Counted from the first letter of the stretch, positions 10,440 to 22,135 are shown. The stretch is DNA of 64,000 nucleotides from Corynebacterium variabile (GCF_006539825.1 NZ_BJNT01000006.1:1-64000); one strand, 5' to 3'. Notes: generated from the sequence alone by a model not told the origin. Numbers and translations: made by a program.

Positions 10440-11323
10440 TCCAGCAGGGCCTTCTGTGCGTGCAGCCGGTTCTCGGCCTCGTCGAAGACGACGGACTGTG
10501 GCCCGTCGATGACGCCGGCGGAGACCTCGAAGCCACGGTAGGCGGGCAGGCAGTGCATGAAGATGGCGTCCTTGTCGGCGGTGGCCATGAGAGCCTCGTC
10601 CACCTGGAACGGCGTCAGCGCGGAGGTGTCGCGGTCGGCGTCCATGCCCATCGACACCCAGGTGTCGGTGATGACGATGTCAGCGCCGGTGACGTCCGGG
10701 GTTCCGATGACCTTGAGCGTCGCTCCGGTCTCGTCGGCGCGGGCCTGCGCCCGGTCGACGAAGCGCTGCTCCGGCTGGAAGCCCTCCGGGGCGGCGATGG
10801 TGATGTCCACGCCGGCGGTGGCGAAGCCGAGCATGTAGGAGTTCGCCATGTTGTTGGCACCGTCACCGAGGTAGACCGCCTTGAGTCCCTTGAGCTCCCC
10901 CTTCTTCTCCTTGATGGTGAGGAGGTCGGCGAGGATCTGGCAGGGGTGGAAGTCATCGCACAGGGCGTTGACGATCGGCACGGTGGCAGTCTCCGCCATG
11001 TCGTGGAGGTTCTGGTGGGCACCGGTCCGCCAGACGACCGCGTCGACGAAGCGGGACAGGACGGCACCGGTGTCCTGGTAGGACTCCTTCTTGCCCATCT
11101 GCGACTTGCCGGAGTCCACCACGATGGGGTGGCCGCCGAGCTGGTAGACGCCGACGTCGAAGGAGAACCGGGTCCGGGTGGAGGTCTTGTCGAACAGGAT
11201 CGCCACCGACCTGTTCTCGAGGCTCTTCCGGATCGGGTTCTTCTTCATCTCGAGGCCGAGCTCGAGAACCTCGGCCTGCTCGGCGACGGTGAGCGAGTCA
11301 TCGGCGAGAATGTGACGGGTCAT
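10415..11323 (-). CDS. argF: Ornithine carbamoyltransferase
   Basis: Forms citrulline from ornithine and carbamoyl phosphate. The 302-aa protein shows the carbamoyl-phosphate loop [11 protein letters not shown] (about residue 50), the [12 protein letters not shown] segment and the ornithine-binding [10 protein letters not shown] motif (about residue 265). ATG overlaps the argD stop as ATGA and the 3' end overlaps argR, so the arg genes form one tightly coupled unit. Confidence 0.96.
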   Translation of the reverse strand: MTRHILADDSLTVAEQAEVLELGLEMKKNPIRKSLENRSVAILFDKTSTRTRFSFDVGVYQLGGHPIVVDSGKSQMGKKESYQDTGAVLSRFVDAVVWRTGAHQNLHDMAETATVPIVNALCDDFHPCQILADLLTIKEKKGELKGLKAVYLGDGANNMANSYMLGFATAGVDITIAAPEGFQPEQRFVDRAQARADETGATLKVIGTPDVTGADIVITDTWVSMGMDADRDTSALTPFQVDEALMATADKDAIFMHCLPAYRGFEVSAGVIDGPQSVVFDEAENRLHAQKALLEWLSLNNR

Positions 11324-12501
11324 TTCAGCAGCTCCTTGAGGATCGCGACGGCCTCGCGGACGTCGGTGTCGGTGATGGTCAGCGGCGGGACGAGGCGGAT
11401 CACGTCGTCGGCAGGCTGGTTGAGCAGAAGGCCGGCGTCGAGAGCCTCGGCGGCGATGCCCGGGTGTGCGTCCTTCAGGACGACGCCGAGCATGAGACCG
11501 CGGCCACGGACGTGGTCCACGGCGTCAAGTGCCTCGAGTCCGGTGCGTAGGTACTCCCCCTGCGCGTTGACGTTGTCGAGGACGTTGTCGGCGACGATGG
11601 TGTCGATGACGGCGTTACCGGCCGCGCAGGACACCGGGTTACCTCCGAAGGTCGACCCGTGCTGGCCGGCGGCGAGCAGCTGCCCGGCCCGGGTCGCGGC
11701 GACGCAGGCACCGATCGGCAGGCCGCCGCCGAGCCCCTTGGCCAGGGTGATGAGGTCCGGCACGACACCTGCGGGAAGATCCGCCTGGTAGCCGAACCAC
11801 TGTCCGGTCCGGCCCATACCGGCCTGGACCTCGTCGACGATCATGAGGACGCCGAACTCGTCGCACAGGGCGCGCACACCGGTGAGGAATCCCTCCGGTG
11901 CGGGGACGACCCCTGTCTCACCCTGGACGGACTCCAGGATGACGGCGGCGGTGTCGTCGGGCGTCTGTCCGATGAGCGCGCGCAGGGCGTCGAGGTCACC
12001 GTAGGGGTAGAACTCCACGCCGGCGGGCATCGGCTCGAACGGGGCGCGCTTGCCGGGCTGGCCGGTCATCGCCAGCGACCCCATGGTGCGGCCGTGGAAG
12101 CCGTGCTCGGCGGCGAGGATACGGGACTTCCCGGTCAGGCGGGCGGTCTTGAAGGCCGCCTCGTTCGCCTCGGCCCCCGAGTTCGAGAAGAACACGTGGG
12201 CGTCCGGGGAGATGAGGTTCCGCAGCTTGTTCGCCAGGGCGATGACCTGGGGATGGGCGAAGATATTCGAGGTGTGTCCCAGGGTGGCGATCTGGGTGGA
12301 GACCGCCTCCACGATCGCGGGGTGGGCGTGGCCGAGGGCGTTGACGGCGATGCCGGCGAGCAGGTCGATGTACTCCTTGCCGTCAGAGTCGGTGACCCGG
12401 CTCCCCTTCCCGGAGACGAGGTTGATCGCCGGGGTGCCGTACGTCGGCATGACGGCGTTCTCCCAGTCGGATTTCCAGTTCTGTGCGGTGTTGTCAGGCA
12501 T
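11320..12501 (-). CDS. argD: Acetylornithine aminotransferase
   Basis: PLP-dependent class III aminotransferase converting N-acetylglutamate semialdehyde to N-acetylornithine. The 393-aa protein has the class III signature [20 protein letters not shown] and the PLP lysine in [17 protein letters not shown] (about residue 245). Starts within the last bases of argB (8-base overlap) and ends overlapping argF. Length and motifs are normal; a dual succinyldiaminopimelate transaminase activity, known for some ArgD enzymes, cannot be judged. Confidence 0.95.
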   Translation of the reverse strand: MPDNTAQNWKSDWENAVMPTYGTPAINLVSGKGSRVTDSDGKEYIDLLAGIAVNALGHAHPAIVEAVSTQIATLGHTSNIFAHPQVIALANKLRNLISPDAHVFFSNSGAEANEAAFKTARLTGKSRILAAEHGFHGRTMGSLAMTGQPGKRAPFEPMPAGVEFYPYGDLDALRALIGQTPDDTAAVILESVQGETGVVPAPEGFLTGVRALCDEFGVLMIVDEVQAGMGRTGQWFGYQADLPAGVVPDLITLAKGLGGGLPIGACVAATRAGQLLAAGQHGSTFGGNPVSCAAGNAVIDTIVADNVLDNVNAQGEYLRTGLEALDAVDHVRGRGLMLGVVLKDAHPGIAAEALDAGLLLNQPADDVIRLVPPLTITDTDVREAVAILKELLK

Positions 12502-13429
12502 TGGGCGACTCCCAGTCTTCAGGGGCGATCATCGTTCCGATACCGCCGGAGGTCATGAGCTCGAGGATCACGGAGTGTCGCTCGCGTCCGTCGATGACGT
12601 GGGCGGCGGAGACACCGGTCCGCACGGCGGATAGGCAGGCCTCCATCTTGGGGATCATGCCGGCGTCGAGGTCGGGCAGGATCTTCTCCAGCTCGTCCGG
12701 GGCGATCCGGGAAACCAGCGAGTCCTTGTTCGGCCAGTCGGTGTACAGACCCTCGACGTTGGTGAGCACCACGAGGCGCTCGGCACCGAGTGCGGAGGCC
12801 AGCGCACCGGCGGCGGTGTCGGCGTTGATGTTGTAGACCCTGCCGTCCTCGTCGGGGGCGAAGGGCGCGACGACCGGGATGCGTCCGGCGTCGATGAGGT
12901 CCATGAGCACGGTGGCGTCCACCTGGGCGATGTCGCCGACGCGGCCGAGATCGACCTCCTCGCCGTCGATCCAGGTGTTCTTCTTCACGGCGGTGAACAG
13001 GCCGGCGTCCTCACCGGAGGTGCCGACGGCGAAGGGTCCGTGCTGGTTGATCAGACCGACGAGTTCGCGCCCGACCTTGCCGAAGAGGACCATGCGGACG
13101 TACTCCATGGTCTCCGGGGTGGTGTAACGCAGGCCACCGATGAACTTGCCCTCCAGGCCGACCTTGTCGAGCATCTCGGTGATCTGCGGGCCGCCGCCGT
13201 GGACGACGATGGGGTGGGCGCCGACAGTGCGCAGGAAGGCCATGTCGGCGGCGAAGGCGGCCTTGAGGTCCTCGTCGATCATGGCGTTTCCGCCGTACTT
13301 CACGACGACGATCTTGCCCCGGTAGTGCAGCAGCCAGGGCAGTGCCTCGGCGAGCACGTTCGCCCGGGTCGACGGGGAGAGCCCGGAGTCGCCGCGGTAG
13401 ACGACCTTCTCGCTCGTGAATTCAGTCAC
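12494..13429 (-). CDS. argB: Acetylglutamate kinase
   Basis: Phosphorylates N-acetylglutamate and is the usual feedback-controlled step in organisms with the cyclic pathway. The 311-aa protein has the amino-acid-kinase motifs [12 protein letters not shown] and [20 protein letters not shown], and LTNVEGLY toward the C-terminal half. The GTG start at 13429 is chosen because the in-frame extension to 13585 encodes Thr/Ser/Pro-rich sequence antisense to nothing family-like and overlaps argJ. A 16-base gap follows argJ. Confidence 0.94.
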   Translation of the reverse strand: MTEFTSEKVVYRGDSGLSPSTRANVLAEALPWLLHYRGKIVVVKYGGNAMIDEDLKAAFAADMAFLRTVGAHPIVVHGGGPQITEMLDKVGLEGKFIGGLRYTTPETMEYVRMVLFGKVGRELVGLINQHGPFAVGTSGEDAGLFTAVKKNTWIDGEEVDLGRVGDIAQVDATVLMDLIDAGRIPVVAPFAPDEDGRVYNINADTAAGALASALGAERLVVLTNVEGLYTDWPNKDSLVSRIAPDELEKILPDLDAGMIPKMEACLSAVRTGVSAAHVIDGRERHSVILELMTSGGIGTMIAPEDWESPNA

Positions 13430-13445
13430 GGGGTGGCTGCCTTTC

Positions 13446-14624
13446 CTAGGAGCTGTACGCGGAGTTGATGTGGACGTAGTCGTGGGACAGGTCCGTGGTC
13501 CAGACGGTCGCGGTGCCGGGGCCGCCGGTGCCGAGGTCGACGAGCACGTCGATGTCCTCACCTGACAGGTCGACATCGCGGGCACCGGGGGCGCCGGTGG
13601 CGTTGACGCACACCGGCTGGCCGTTGAAGCTCACGGAGATCCTGTCGGCGACCATGGTCACCGGCGCCATGCCGACGGCGGCGAGGGTGCGTCCCCAGTT
13701 CGGGTCGGAACCGAACATGGCGCACTTGAACAGGCTGTCGCGGCCGAGGATCCGGGCCGCGACCTTGGCGTCCGCGTCAGTCTCCGTGCCGGTGACGGTG
13801 ATGGCGACGCGCTTGGTGACGCCCTCGGCGTCCGCCTGGAGCTGCTTGGCGAGGTCCATGCACACGGCGTTCACGGCTGCGGCGAGTTCCTTGTCGCACG
13901 GGCTGATGCCGGAGGCACCGTTGGCCATGAGAATGACGGTGTCATTGGTGGAGGTCGAACCGTCGATGTCGATGCAGTCGAAGGAGACCTCGGCCGAGGC
14001 CTTGAGGTACGGCGCCGGATCGTCGATACGGGCATCGGTGGTGAGCACCACGAGCATGGTGGCCAGCGACGGGGCCATCATGCCCACGCCCTTCGCCATG
14101 CCGCCGAGGGTCCAGCCCTCGCCGTGGTAGACGGCCTGCTTGGCGACGGTGTCCGTGGTCATGATCGCCGTGGCGGCGGCAAGACCTGCCTCCGGGGAGG
14201 ACGCCGCCACCTGCTGCACCTCGTCGGTGACCGTGGCGACGCCGGCGAGCAGCTTGTCCATCGGGAGGGTGTCGCCGATGAGACCGGTGGAGCACACGGC
14301 GACCTCGGTCGCCGGGATGCCGAGGGCCTCTCCGACCGCGGCGGCGGTGGCTTCGGCGTCTTTCTCCCCCTGGACGCCGTTGCAGGCGTTCGCGTTGCCG
14401 GAGTTGAGGATGACGGCATGGAAGGTGCCGTCGTTGTTCCCCCGGGTGTACTTCACCGGTGCAGCGAAGACCTGGTTACGGGTGAAGACGGCGGCGGCGG
14501 TGAACTCGGGGCCCTCGTTGACGACAAGGGCGAGGTCGGGATTACCGGAGGGCTTGATGCCTGCGGTGGTGGCGGCGGCCCGGAAACCGGCGGCTGCGGT
14601 CACGCCGGTCGTGTTCTCGGTCAT
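13446..14624 (-). CDS. argJ: Glutamate N-acetyltransferase / ornithine acetyltransferase
   Basis: Transfers the acetyl group from N-acetylornithine to glutamate, making the pathway cyclic. The 392-aa precursor contains the autoprocessing site in [20 protein letters not shown] (cleavage expected before the Thr of ATML, family knowledge), preceded by the alpha-chain [16 protein letters not shown] motif and followed by the beta-chain [19 protein letters not shown]. No argA-type gene is present in the operon, in line with argJ supplying acetylglutamate. Confidence 0.96.
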   Translation of the reverse strand: MTENTTGVTAAAGFRAAATTAGIKPSGNPDLALVVNEGPEFTAAAVFTRNQVFAAPVKYTRGNNDGTFHAVILNSGNANACNGVQGEKDAEATAAAVGEALGIPATEVAVCSTGLIGDTLPMDKLLAGVATVTDEVQQVAASSPEAGLAAATAIMTTDTVAKQAVYHGEGWTLGGMAKGVGMMAPSLATMLVVLTTDARIDDPAPYLKASAEVSFDCIDIDGSTSTNDTVILMANGASGISPCDKELAAAVNAVCMDLAKQLQADAEGVTKRVAITVTGTETDADAKVAARILGRDSLFKCAMFGSDPNWGRTLAAVGMAPVTMVADRISVSFNGQPVCVNATGAPGARDVDLSGEDIDVLVDLGTGGPGTATVWTTDLSHDYVHINSAYSS

Positions 14625-14675
14625 GGGTGTTCTCTTCTCGTGTGTGTTGAGATGTCGGGGGATGTGGTCGGTGGT

Positions 14676-15695
14676 CTACAGACCGGCCATCGGCAGGCCG
14701 GCGGTCTCGTCCCAGCCCTGGATGATGTTGAGGCATTGCACGGCGGCTCCGGCGGTGCCCTTGGTGAGGTTGTCGATGGCACTGGTGGCGACGATGACGC
14801 CGTCGGCGACCGTGACCTGGAGGTGGCACATGTTGGTCCCGGCCACGCTCTTGACCTCAGGCTGCTCACCCTCGGGCAGCAGGTGGAGGAAGGGCTCACC
14901 GGCACAGAAGTCCTCGTAGGCCGTGCGGATCTCCTCTGCCGTGCCGCGCGCATCGGCGGTGACGGTGGTGAGGATGCCACGTCGCAGCGGGGCGAGGACC
15001 GGGGTGAAGGTCACGTGGACGTCGCCGGGGTGACCGTCAGGCAGGACGCGGCGGATGTTCTGTGCCATCTCCGGGGTGTGCCGGTGGGTGCCGACCTTGT
15101 AGGCCCGCAGGTTGTCCATGGTCTCACCGCCGAGCATCGGCACGGCGGCCTTCTTGCCAGCTCCGGTGACGCCGGTGACGGAGACGACGGAGACCATCGG
15201 GTCCATGAGGCCGGCGTGCATGGCCGGCAGCAGGGCGAGGGTGGCGCCGGTGGGGAAACATCCCGGGACCGCGACGCCTGTGGTCCTCTTCAGGATGTCG
15301 CGGTTCCCCGGAAGCTCCGGGATGCCGTAGGGCCAGCTGCCGGGCCACTCGCCGCCGTAGTAGGTGCCCCAGTCGTCACGGCTGGTCAGACGCCGGTCGG
15401 CGCCGCAGTCGAGCACGATGGTGTCTCCCAGGTCGAGAGACGAGGACACACCGTGGGGCAGTCCGAGGATCGCGACATCATGCCCGGCGAGCACCTCTTC
15501 GGTGGTGTCTTCGACAGTACGGTCTGCGAGCTGCGGCAGGCCGGGGACGAGGTCCCCGAACCGCTGTCCGGCGTTGGAGGCGCCGGTGAGGGCACCGATG
15601 GTGAAGTCCCGGTTGTATCCGGGATGGTTCAGGAGGAGGCGGAGGGCTTCTCCCCCGGCGTATCCACTGGCACCTGCCACTGCGATCGAGATCAT
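14676..15695 (-). CDS. argC: N-acetyl-gamma-glutamyl-phosphate reductase
   Basis: NADPH-dependent reduction of acetylglutamyl phosphate. The 339-aa protein has the Rossmann loop [16 protein letters not shown] at its N-terminus and the catalytic cysteine in [18 protein letters not shown] (about residue 150). ATG at 15695 is preferred because the NAD(P) motif starts immediately after it; a start five codons upstream would lie inside the palindrome proposed as operator. First gene of the arg operon. Confidence 0.95.
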   Translation of the reverse strand: MISIAVAGASGYAGGEALRLLLNHPGYNRDFTIGALTGASNAGQRFGDLVPGLPQLADRTVEDTTEEVLAGHDVAILGLPHGVSSSLDLGDTIVLDCGADRRLTSRDDWGTYYGGEWPGSWPYGIPELPGNRDILKRTTGVAVPGCFPTGATLALLPAMHAGLMDPMVSVVSVTGVTGAGKKAAVPMLGGETMDNLRAYKVGTHRHTPEMAQNIRRVLPDGHPGDVHVTFTPVLAPLRRGILTTVTADARGTAEEIRTAYEDFCAGEPFLHLLPEGEQPEVKSVAGTNMCHLQVTVADGVIVATSAIDNLTKGTAGAAVQCLNIIQGWDETAGLPMAGL

Positions 15696-15696
15696 T

Positions 15697-15710
15697 GTGC
15701 AAGTATGCAC
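15697..15710. promoter_or_regulatory. Candidate ArgR operator (ARG box) at argC
   Basis: Inverted repeat GTGCA-AGTA-TGCAC ends one base before the argC start codon. It lies just downstream of the proposed promoter and is AT-rich in its centre, as ARG boxes are. Assignment to ArgR is inference from position and symmetry. Confidence 0.45.
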
Positions 15711-15728
15711 CGCCTCACCCCACCGCGC

Positions 15729-15757
15729 AAGTTATGCATGAAAGTGGTTTTTATACA
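15729..15757 (-). promoter_or_regulatory. Candidate promoter of the arginine operon
   Basis: On the minus strand TGTATA (15752-15757) and TAACTT (15729-15734) are separated by exactly 17 bases. The predicted start near 15722 leaves a leader of about 27 bases holding the palindrome at 15697-15710. A second palindrome, ATGCAT at 15734-15739, abuts the -10 box. Confidence 0.5.
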
Positions 15758-15788
15758 CCTCCACCCTTCCGACCTCCCCCATGCGGAA

Positions 15789-15817
15789 GCCGCCCGGACC
15801 AGAACAGTCCGGGCGGC
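15789..15817 (-). terminator. Terminator of pheS-pheT
   Basis: Perfect 11-bp stem (GCCGCCCGGAC / GTCCGGGCGGC) with a 7-nt loop, 23 bases after the pheT stop. No T tract. Confidence 0.65.
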
Positions 15818-15839
15818 GTCCTCGAAAGAGACCGGGAAC

Positions 15840-18416
15840 CTACGTGCGCAGCGTGGCCCCGACCTTCCCGGCAGCGGCGGCGACGGCGGCCTCGCGGGCC
15901 GCGGAGGCCTCGTCTTCGGTGAGGGTCCGGTCGGTGGCACGGAAACGCAGGGAGTAGGTCAGCGACCGCTTGCCCTCACCCAGTGCCTCGGCGTGGTACT
16001 CGTCGAACAGGCGGATGGCCTCGAGCAGCTCACCGGCCCCGGAGACCAGTGCAGCCTCGACGTCAGCGGCCGGGGTGGTCTCGTCGACGACCACGGCGAC
16101 GTCCTGGTACAGAGCCGGGAACGGTGACAGTACCGGACGCGGGAAGGACTCCTCCAGCGGCAGGCCGTCGAGGTTGAGCTCCACGGCGATGGTCCGCTTC
16201 GGCAGGTCGGCACGCTCACAGACCTGGGGGTGCAGCTCACCGGCGTGTCCGACGACAACCTCGGCACCGTCGACCTCGACGAGGACCTCGGCACAACGGC
16301 CCGGGTGCCACGGCAGGTATTCAGCGTTACGCAGCGTGAACTCGACACCGGCTGCCCGGGCGATGATGCGGACGGCCTCGAAGGCGTCGGCGGCGGTGTA
16401 CGGCTGTGCCGGACCCCACGTCCCCTGCAGCTCCCGATCGCCGGCGGCGATGACGGCGACGTGCAGCGGCTGGTCCGGCAGCGACGCCAGCAGCTCGGCG
16501 ACCTCCTCATCGGAGGGACGCCCTGCAGTCGACGGCATCGGGGAGGTCCCGGACGCCTCGGTCGGCAGGGTGACCTGCTCGACGCCGAAGAGTCCGAGGT
16601 CCTTCTGGCCACGGGTGATGTTGCGGCGCAGGGAGTCGATCATCGACGGCAGCAGTGTCGTGCCGATGGTCGCGGCGTCGCTCTCCAGCGGGTTCAGGAC
16701 CCGGATCGCGGAGCGACGCGGATCACCGGCATCGAGACCCCAGACGTCGAAGGTGTCATTGGGGATGAACGGGCTCGGCAGGATCTCGAACCAGCCGTTC
16801 CACGCCAGCGCGTGGCCGACAGCGCGGCGCATCTTCTGGCGCGGGGTGAGACCACGGCCGGCCGGGGCGGTCGGGATGACCGAGGGTATCTTGTCCAGAC
16901 CCTCGAGACGCAGAACCTCCTCGACGAGTTCGGCAGGCATGGTCAGGTCCGGACGCCAGGTCGGCGGGACGACCTCGATGGCCATCGCGCCGTTGGCGTC
17001 ACGCTCACCGGTCGGAGTGACCTTGCAGCCGACCTCGGTGAGGCGTCCGACCGTGGTACCCGAGGGGTAGATCGTGCCGGCCATCCGGCCCGGGGCGGAG
17101 GTGTGCATGGCGATGGTCGGCATGGCAGGGACCTCGCCGACGATCGACACACCCGGCACCACGGTGCCGCCGGCGATCCGGGTCAGCAGGGCGACAGCGA
17201 AGTCGAGGGCGGCCTCGATGGCGGCCGGATCGGCGCCACGCTCAAAGCGCCGGGACGCCTCGGAGGAGAGCTTGTGACGGCGGGAGGTGCGGGCCACGGT
17301 GATCTGGTCGAAGTGCGCGGCTTCGAAGTAGACGTCGGTGGTCTCTGCGGAGATCTCCGAAGTGGAGCCGCCCATGACACCCGCCATGGACTGGATGCCC
17401 GTGGCATCGGAGATCACGACGTCTTCACCGGACAGGGTGCGCTCGACGTCGTCGAGGGTGGTGAGCTTCTCCCCCTCGGTGGCGAGGTGCACATGCAGGT
17501 CACCGGTGATCTTCCCGGCGTCGAAGGCGTGCATCGGCTGGCCGAGCAGGAACATGACGTAGTTGGTGACGTCGGTGGCGGCGTTCACCGGACGCTGACC
17601 GGCCAGCAGCAGCTCGCGCTGCATCCAGTACGGGGACTCGACGGTCGGGTCGATGCCCGAGACACGACGGATACCGAAGCGGGACGCCTTGGTCTCCGGA
17701 TCGACGGTGATGGCGGGCAGGTTCGAGGCGTCACCGGCGGACGGCAGGCCGGCCAGCAGGTCGGTCGGCAGTGCCGCAGCCGCGGGGTCGGTCGCCGGGT
17801 CGCGGAAGGACAGGCCGAAGGACGCGGCGAGCTCGCGGGCCAGACCACGGGCGGACAGGGCGTAGCCGCGGTCCGGGGTGACGTTGACCTCGAAGACGGT
17901 GTCGTCGAGGCCGAGGAACCCACGGGCGTCCTCACCGATGACGATGCGGGAGTCCTCGGCTTCCTTACCGCGCAGGGCGATAATGCCGGCGGTCTGGACG
18001 GACGCCAGGCCGAGCTCGGCGGCGGAGCACATCATGCCCTCGGAGACCTTGCCGTAGGTCTTACGGGCGGCGATCTCGAAACCGCCGGGCAGCACGGCAC
18101 CGGGCAGGGAGACGATCACGATGTCGCCCTGACGGAAATTCCGGGCACCGCAGATGATGTGCTGCAGGTCGCCGGTCCCGTTGGCGTCGCCGACGTTGAC
18201 CTCGCAGTAGCGGATCGGCTTCTTGAAGCCTTCGAGCTCCTCGAAGCTCTCGACGCGTCCGAAGACGATGGCGCCGGTGGATTCGGCGATGTGCTCGTAG
18301 CCTTCGGTCTCGAAGCCGACGCGGACGAATCCGGCGTCCATCTCCTCGGTGGTGGCGGAGAAGGAGGCGTTGGAGGTCCGGAGAAGGCGGGTGAGCCAGT
18401 CCTGGGAGATCAGCAT
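15840..18416 (-). CDS. pheT: Phenylalanyl-tRNA synthetase beta subunit
   Basis: Editing and tRNA-binding subunit of the alpha2-beta2 enzyme. The 858-aa protein shows the EMAP-II-like tRNA-binding domain at about residues 40-160 (VGDANGTGDLQHIICGARNF), the B3/B4 editing domain, the B5 domain near 430-510, and the C-terminal anticodon-binding FDX-ACB domain (SPFPALYQDVAVVVDE to the end). It is slightly longer than the average of about 800-830 aa. Sixty bases separate it from pheS; the pair form one operon. Confidence 0.96.
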   Translation of the reverse strand: MLISQDWLTRLLRTSNASFSATTEEMDAGFVRVGFETEGYEHIAESTGAIVFGRVESFEELEGFKKPIRYCEVNVGDANGTGDLQHIICGARNFRQGDIVIVSLPGAVLPGGFEIAARKTYGKVSEGMMCSAAELGLASVQTAGIIALRGKEAEDSRIVIGEDARGFLGLDDTVFEVNVTPDRGYALSARGLARELAASFGLSFRDPATDPAAAALPTDLLAGLPSAGDASNLPAITVDPETKASRFGIRRVSGIDPTVESPYWMQRELLLAGQRPVNAATDVTNYVMFLLGQPMHAFDAGKITGDLHVHLATEGEKLTTLDDVERTLSGEDVVISDATGIQSMAGVMGGSTSEISAETTDVYFEAAHFDQITVARTSRRHKLSSEASRRFERGADPAAIEAALDFAVALLTRIAGGTVVPGVSIVGEVPAMPTIAMHTSAPGRMAGTIYPSGTTVGRLTEVGCKVTPTGERDANGAMAIEVVPPTWRPDLTMPAELVEEVLRLEGLDKIPSVIPTAPAGRGLTPRQKMRRAVGHALAWNGWFEILPSPFIPNDTFDVWGLDAGDPRRSAIRVLNPLESDAATIGTTLLPSMIDSLRRNITRGQKDLGLFGVEQVTLPTEASGTSPMPSTAGRPSDEEVAELLASLPDQPLHVAVIAAGDRELQGTWGPAQPYTAADAFEAVRIIARAAGVEFTLRNAEYLPWHPGRCAEVLVEVDGAEVVVGHAGELHPQVCERADLPKRTIAVELNLDGLPLEESFPRPVLSPFPALYQDVAVVVDETTPAADVEAALVSGAGELLEAIRLFDEYHAEALGEGKRSLTYSLRFRATDRTLTEDEASAAREAAVAAAAGKVGATLRT

Positions 18417-18476
18417 GGGTGGTTCTCGGTTCCTTGGGGTGAAGAGGTCAGGAGGTGGATGTGCGCGCGGGGTGTG

Positions 18477-19556
<1,080 letters not shown>

Positions 19557-19599
19557 TCAATAGCCGATTGATCATCTTAGCAATACTGCGCTGCGGCTA

Positions 19600-20499
19600 T
19601 CACACCCGGGCGACCCGCGCGGTCTCGTAGAGGCAGACCGCCGCCGCGGTCACCAGGTTGAAGGACTCCGCCAGCCCCTGCATCGGGATGGAGACACGCA
19701 CATCGGCGAGGTCCTGCCAGTCGCCGAGACCGTGGGCCTCATTGCCGAACAGCCAGGCCACACGCTGTCCGAGCAGCGGCGTCTCCCCCGCCGGTGCAAC
19801 GGACGCCTCGTCGAGGGAGACATCACCGTCGCCGGAGGTCGCCAACACCACGTACCCCTGCTCGTGGAGCCGCTCGACGACCTCGGGGATGCTGGTGTGC
19901 CGGCTGACCGGCAGGTGGAACAGTGACCCCGCCGACGAGCGTACGGCCTTGCCGCCCTGCGGGTCCACGGTCTCCCCCGCGAAGATGACGCCCGCTGCCC
20001 CCGTCGCGTCCGCCACACGGATCAGCGCGCCGGCGTTGCCCGGCTCGGCGGTCTCCACCGGCACAGCAAGGACGCTCGGCGTGTCTGCACCCGCAGACGC
20101 GAGGACGCCGTCCAGGTCGGTCAGCTGGGAAACGCACAGTGCGAACAGGCCGGTCGAGGTCACAGACTCGCTGAGAGCGTGCGCGGCCCGGTCGGTGATC
20201 AGGCTGACATGGACGCCGCGGGTGTCGTCCCCGGTGAGTCCGTCGAGTTCCCGGCCGAAGGAGTCGAGGGCGTCCTCGGTGAGGAAGAGGTCGACGACGC
20301 TGCCGTGACGCAGAGCGGACATCACCGCATTCGATCCCTCGGCGAGGAAACGTCCGGTCTTGCGTCGCACGGCGGCGCGGTGCAGCTTGGCGGCGTTGAC
20401 GATCCGAGGGGTGCGTTCGGTGAAGGGTTCGTCACCCATCCTGCTGCGCCAGTCGGCGGACAGCGGCGAGGAGACGGGGAGGACAGGGGCGTCAGTCAT
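19600..20499 (-). CDS. SpoU/TrmH-family 23S rRNA methyltransferase (TsnR-like)
   Basis: Probable 2'-O-ribose methyltransferase acting on rRNA. The 299-aa protein has an N-terminal substrate-binding domain (RRKTGRFLAEGSNAV at about residue 45) and the C-terminal SPOUT motifs EPGNAGALIRVADATGA, WLFGNEAHGL and SIPMQGLAESFNLVTAAA. It sits between rplT and pheS, the position of tsnR in mycobacteria. Start ATG is preceded by TACACT six bases upstream, suggesting leaderless transcription separate from the infC operon. The methylated nucleotide cannot be told from sequence. Confidence 0.9.
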   Translation of the reverse strand: MTDAPVLPVSSPLSADWRSRMGDEPFTERTPRIVNAAKLHRAAVRRKTGRFLAEGSNAVMSALRHGSVVDLFLTEDALDSFGRELDGLTGDDTRGVHVSLITDRAAHALSESVTSTGLFALCVSQLTDLDGVLASAGADTPSVLAVPVETAEPGNAGALIRVADATGAAGVIFAGETVDPQGGKAVRSSAGSLFHLPVSRHTSIPEVVERLHEQGYVVLATSGDGDVSLDEASVAPAGETPLLGQRVAWLFGNEAHGLGDWQDLADVRVSIPMQGLAESFNLVTAAAVCLYETARVARV

Positions 20500-20505
20500 G
20501 GGGCC

Positions 20506-20511
20506 AGTGTA
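20506..20511 (-). promoter_or_regulatory. Candidate -10 box of the SpoU methyltransferase
   Basis: TACACT on the minus strand, exactly 6 nt before the ATG at 20499, just after the rplT terminator. Confidence 0.5.
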
Positions 20512-20567
20512 TCGGGACCGCGGACGGGGGCGCGGCGGGGCCTCAGCACAGGGACGACATACGAAAA

Positions 20568-20599
20568 CCGCACCTCCCGGTCTGTACCGGGTGGTGCGG
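20568..20599 (-). terminator. Intrinsic terminator of infC-rpmI-rplT
   Basis: Hairpin of 7 + 6 bp (CCGCACC/GGTGCGG and CCCGGT/ACCGGG, one T-T mismatch, 4-nt loop) lying 48 bases past the rplT stop. On the minus strand it is followed by TTTTCG, so it is a proper intrinsic terminator. Confidence 0.8.
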
Positions 20600-20646
20600 C
20601 AGTCGTGGATGTGCGGTGGCCTGGGCCAGCGCGGTGCGCCGGTCGC

Positions 20647-21030
20647 TTACTTGGCGACCGGGGCGTTGACGTCCTCGGGGAGGGCGGCCTTGGCAGCCTC
20701 GACGAGAGCGGTGAACGCGGCCGGATCGGAGACGGCGATCTCGGCGAGGTTCTTGCGGTCGACCTCGATGCCGGCGAGACGCAGGCCCTGGATCAGACGG
20801 TTGTAGGTGATGTCGTTGGCCCGGGCAGCGGCATTGATGCGCTGGATCCAGAGCTTACGGAACTCACCCTTGCGGGCGCGGCGGTCGCGGAAGGCGTAGG
20901 TCTTCGAGTGGAGGACCTGCTCCTTGGCCTTGCGGTACAGGCGGGAGCGCTGGCCCCGGTAGCCGGAAGCCTCGTTGAGGATTTCGCGGCGCTTCTTCTT
21001 CGCGTTCACAGAGCGCTTGACACGTGCCAT
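20647..21030 (-). CDS. rplT: 50S ribosomal protein L20
   Basis: Binds 23S rRNA early in large-subunit assembly. The 127-aa basic protein has the L20 signature [27 protein letters not shown] (residues about 57-83) and the N-terminal basic extension with [16 protein letters not shown]. Length is typical. Located 57 bases after rpmI, last gene of the infC operon. In some bacteria L20 represses this operon by binding its leader; no L20-like mimic is obvious here. Confidence 0.97.
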   Translation of the reverse strand: MARVKRSVNAKKKRREILNEASGYRGQRSRLYRKAKEQVLHSKTYAFRDRRARKGEFRKLWIQRINAAARANDITYNRLIQGLRLAGIEVDRKNLAEIAVSDPAAFTALVEAAKAALPEDVNAPVAK

Positions 21031-21087
21031 GATTGACGTCCTTTGTTACTTGTTGACGGTTGTCGGTTTCAGGGGGTGCAGGCGCTC

Positions 21088-21282
21088 TTAGGCCTTGCCG
21101 AGGAGGCGCTTGATGCGCTTGGTGTCGTCACCGGACACCTCGGTGGTGCCCTTCAGGCGACGGGTGCGGGTGGAGGGCTTGCCCTCGAGGAGGTGGCGGC
21201 GGTTGGCCTGCTCACGACGGAGCTTGCCGGAACCGGTGACCTTGATGCGCTTGGCGGTGCCCTTGTGGGTCTTCTGCTTCAT
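21088..21282 (-). CDS. rpmI: 50S ribosomal protein L35
   Basis: A 64-aa highly basic ribosomal protein recognised by [20 protein letters not shown] at the N-terminus and [16 protein letters not shown] in the middle. It lies 60 bases after the infC stop, in the standard infC-rpmI-rplT order. Confidence 0.97.
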   Translation of the reverse strand: MKQKTHKGTAKRIKVTGSGKLRREQANRRHLLEGKPSTRTRRLKGTTEVSGDDTKRIKRLLGKA

Positions 21283-21342
21283 CGTGGATCCTTAAATTCT
21301 CGTTGCTCCCGTGCCGGTGGGCACGGGTGGCGTGGCGGAAGG

Positions 21343-21864
<522 letters not shown>

Positions 21865-22106
21865 GAGAACTCCTCAGTAGCAGTGGTAGAAACGTGTACC
21901 GCGTACTGCGAGTGTGTGTGGACGGTGTCCGTCCCCATGGATCCCCCACGATGCACAGGCACCGCATGAAAACCGCCCTCCGTACGTGTCCACCACAGAC
22001 GCCGTCGAAGAACGGACCTTCGTGACCCGGACCCAACTCGTAAGCGGTTCCAGGTGGGAGATACTCCACTTGCAGCCCGTCAGGTCGACGGGCGGTAGTG
22101 GAACCG
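21865..22106 (-). promoter_or_regulatory. Long structured leader of infC
   Basis: About 235 bases lie between the predicted transcription start (near 22100) and the infC start. Visible hairpins are GCCCGTC/GACGGGC (22075-22093), a GTGG(G)AG/CTCCAC stem with one bulge (22054-22069), and GGACGG-TGT-CCGTCC (21920-21934). A 41-codon ORF (21967 to 21842) with GGAGG upstream overlaps the infC start. Together with 22113-22216 (promoter and upstream DNA) this accounts for the only gene-free stretch above 300 bases in the window. Confidence 0.5.
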
Positions 22107-22135
22107 ATGCTAGCACCCGCAGCGGATAAGTCCAA
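22107..22135 (-). promoter_or_regulatory. Promoter of infC-rpmI-rplT
   Basis: On the minus strand TTGGAC (22130-22135) and TAGCAT (22107-22112) are separated by exactly 17 bases, and the -10 box is preceded by TGC. This is one of the best sigma-70-type promoters in the window. Confidence 0.65.

Noticed and set aside
13430..13585. 52-codon N-terminal extension of argB
   Set aside because: Ser/Thr/Pro-rich sequence overlapping the argJ coding end. The GTG at 13429 fits the acetylglutamate kinase family start.
22046..22105. Three-way junction riboswitch in the infC leader, closed by GGTTCCA/TGGAACC
   Set aside because: One closing arm lies at or upstream of the predicted transcription start, and I match no known riboswitch consensus. 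Only the individual hairpins are kept.
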